Shown here piece by piece: positions 5,098-5,183 of a stretch of DNA of 5,183 bases. Location of the stretch: positions 1-5,183 of the forward strand of contig JBAXPW010000094.1 of the NCBI GenBank assembly GCA_037132015.1. Reading direction: 5' to 3'. Origin of the DNA: JBAXPW01 sp037132015 (GTDB lineage Bacteria; Patescibacteriota; Microgenomatia; UBA1406; GWC2-37-13). The notes under the pieces are model-generated. The model was given only the letters and a program-made list of their open reading frames with translations, searched no databases and was not told the DNA's origin. The first letter of the stretch is position 1. Each line of letters begins with the position of its first letter. A program made the position numbers and the translations under genes.

Positions 5098-5183
5098 ATG
5101 GTTAAAAGAAATAATTTTAATAGGTTTTTTATTTCCTCCTTTATCTATTTCACAATATTTTCATCAATCTTTTCTCCCTTTAG
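5098..5183 (+). CDS. Start of an exported or membrane protein (partial, runs off right edge)
   Basis: An open frame starts at ATG 5098 and continues for 28 full codons to the edge. The visible residues begin MVKRNNFNRFF and are followed by a hydrophobic run rich in Phe, Ile and Ser (about 10-28, with FISSF, IYFTIF and SSIF). That is a basic N-region plus a hydrophobic core, as in a Sec signal peptide or N-terminal membrane anchor. A strong promoter lies 37 bases upstream of the ATG and there is no Shine-Dalgarno. The family cannot be told. The frame is the same as that of the preceding gene, whose TGA stop lies 75 bases upstream. Confidence 0.6.
   Translation, partial: MVKRNNFNRFFISSFIYFTIFSSIFSPF

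Noticed and set aside
5023..5183. TGA recoding (as in SR1/Gracilibacteria), fusing the glycosylase frame to the edge ORF
   Set aside because: The frame does stay open from 5026 to the edge, but four full-length proteins need no internal TGA and use normal Gly codons. A strong promoter and a start with signal-peptide character sit in between.
1..5183. CRISPR array, tRNA, rRNA, insertion sequence or attachment site
   Set aside because: No regularly spaced repeats, tRNA-like cloverleaf, rRNA blocks, transposase motifs or terminal inverted repeats were seen on either strand.

Overview
AT-rich window of 5,183 bases holding four complete genes, all on the + strand and tightly packed (gaps of 18, 42 and 14 bases). 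Partial genes may lie at both edges: the 3' one is fairly well supported, the 5' divergent one is weak. Three things suggest an uncultured Patescibacteria/CPR-type bacterium: strongly AT-rich coding sequence; -10 boxes placed so that transcripts begin at or within a few bases of the ATG (leaderless or nearly so, with no Shine-Dalgarno sequence anywhere); and divergent versions of widespread families. This placement is inferred from style, since no rRNA or other phylogenetic marker is present. The standard genetic code is consistent with all four genes.

Bases 1-202 are regulatory. A degenerate 24-base tandem repeat (possibly the 5' end of a divergent minus-strand gene) is followed by a promoter (TTGTTC, 17 bases, TATAAT). 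Its predicted start near base 105 begins a leader whose conserved blocks and helices match the NiCo (czcD) metal riboswitch, a four-way junction. A perfect 12-bp hairpin follows at once and ends one base before the start codon. The P1 helix and this hairpin can compete for the same CUUC segment, which gives a plausible switch acting on translation initiation.

The controlled gene (203-2014) is a P1B-type metal-transporting ATPase with TPCP and QETID membrane motifs, the signature of the P1B-5 (Ni/Fe/Co) group. It has neither an N-terminal metal-binding domain nor a C-terminal hemerythrin domain. Riboswitch and pump together read as a self-contained response to excess divalent metal.

Three genes follow, each with its own -10 box. 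They are a DHH/DHHA2 phosphoesterase related to family II pyrophosphatase/Prune with altered metal ligands (2033-2968), an NDH-2-like FAD/NAD(P) oxidoreductase with altered nucleotide-binding positions (3011-4192), and a MutY-like adenine glycosylase lacking the Fe-S cluster cysteines and the NUDIX-like domain (4207-5025). A strong promoter (TTGACT, 17 bases, TATACT) then drives what looks like the start of an exported or membrane protein running off the right edge. The downstream genes show no obvious functional link to the metal pump beyond adjacency.
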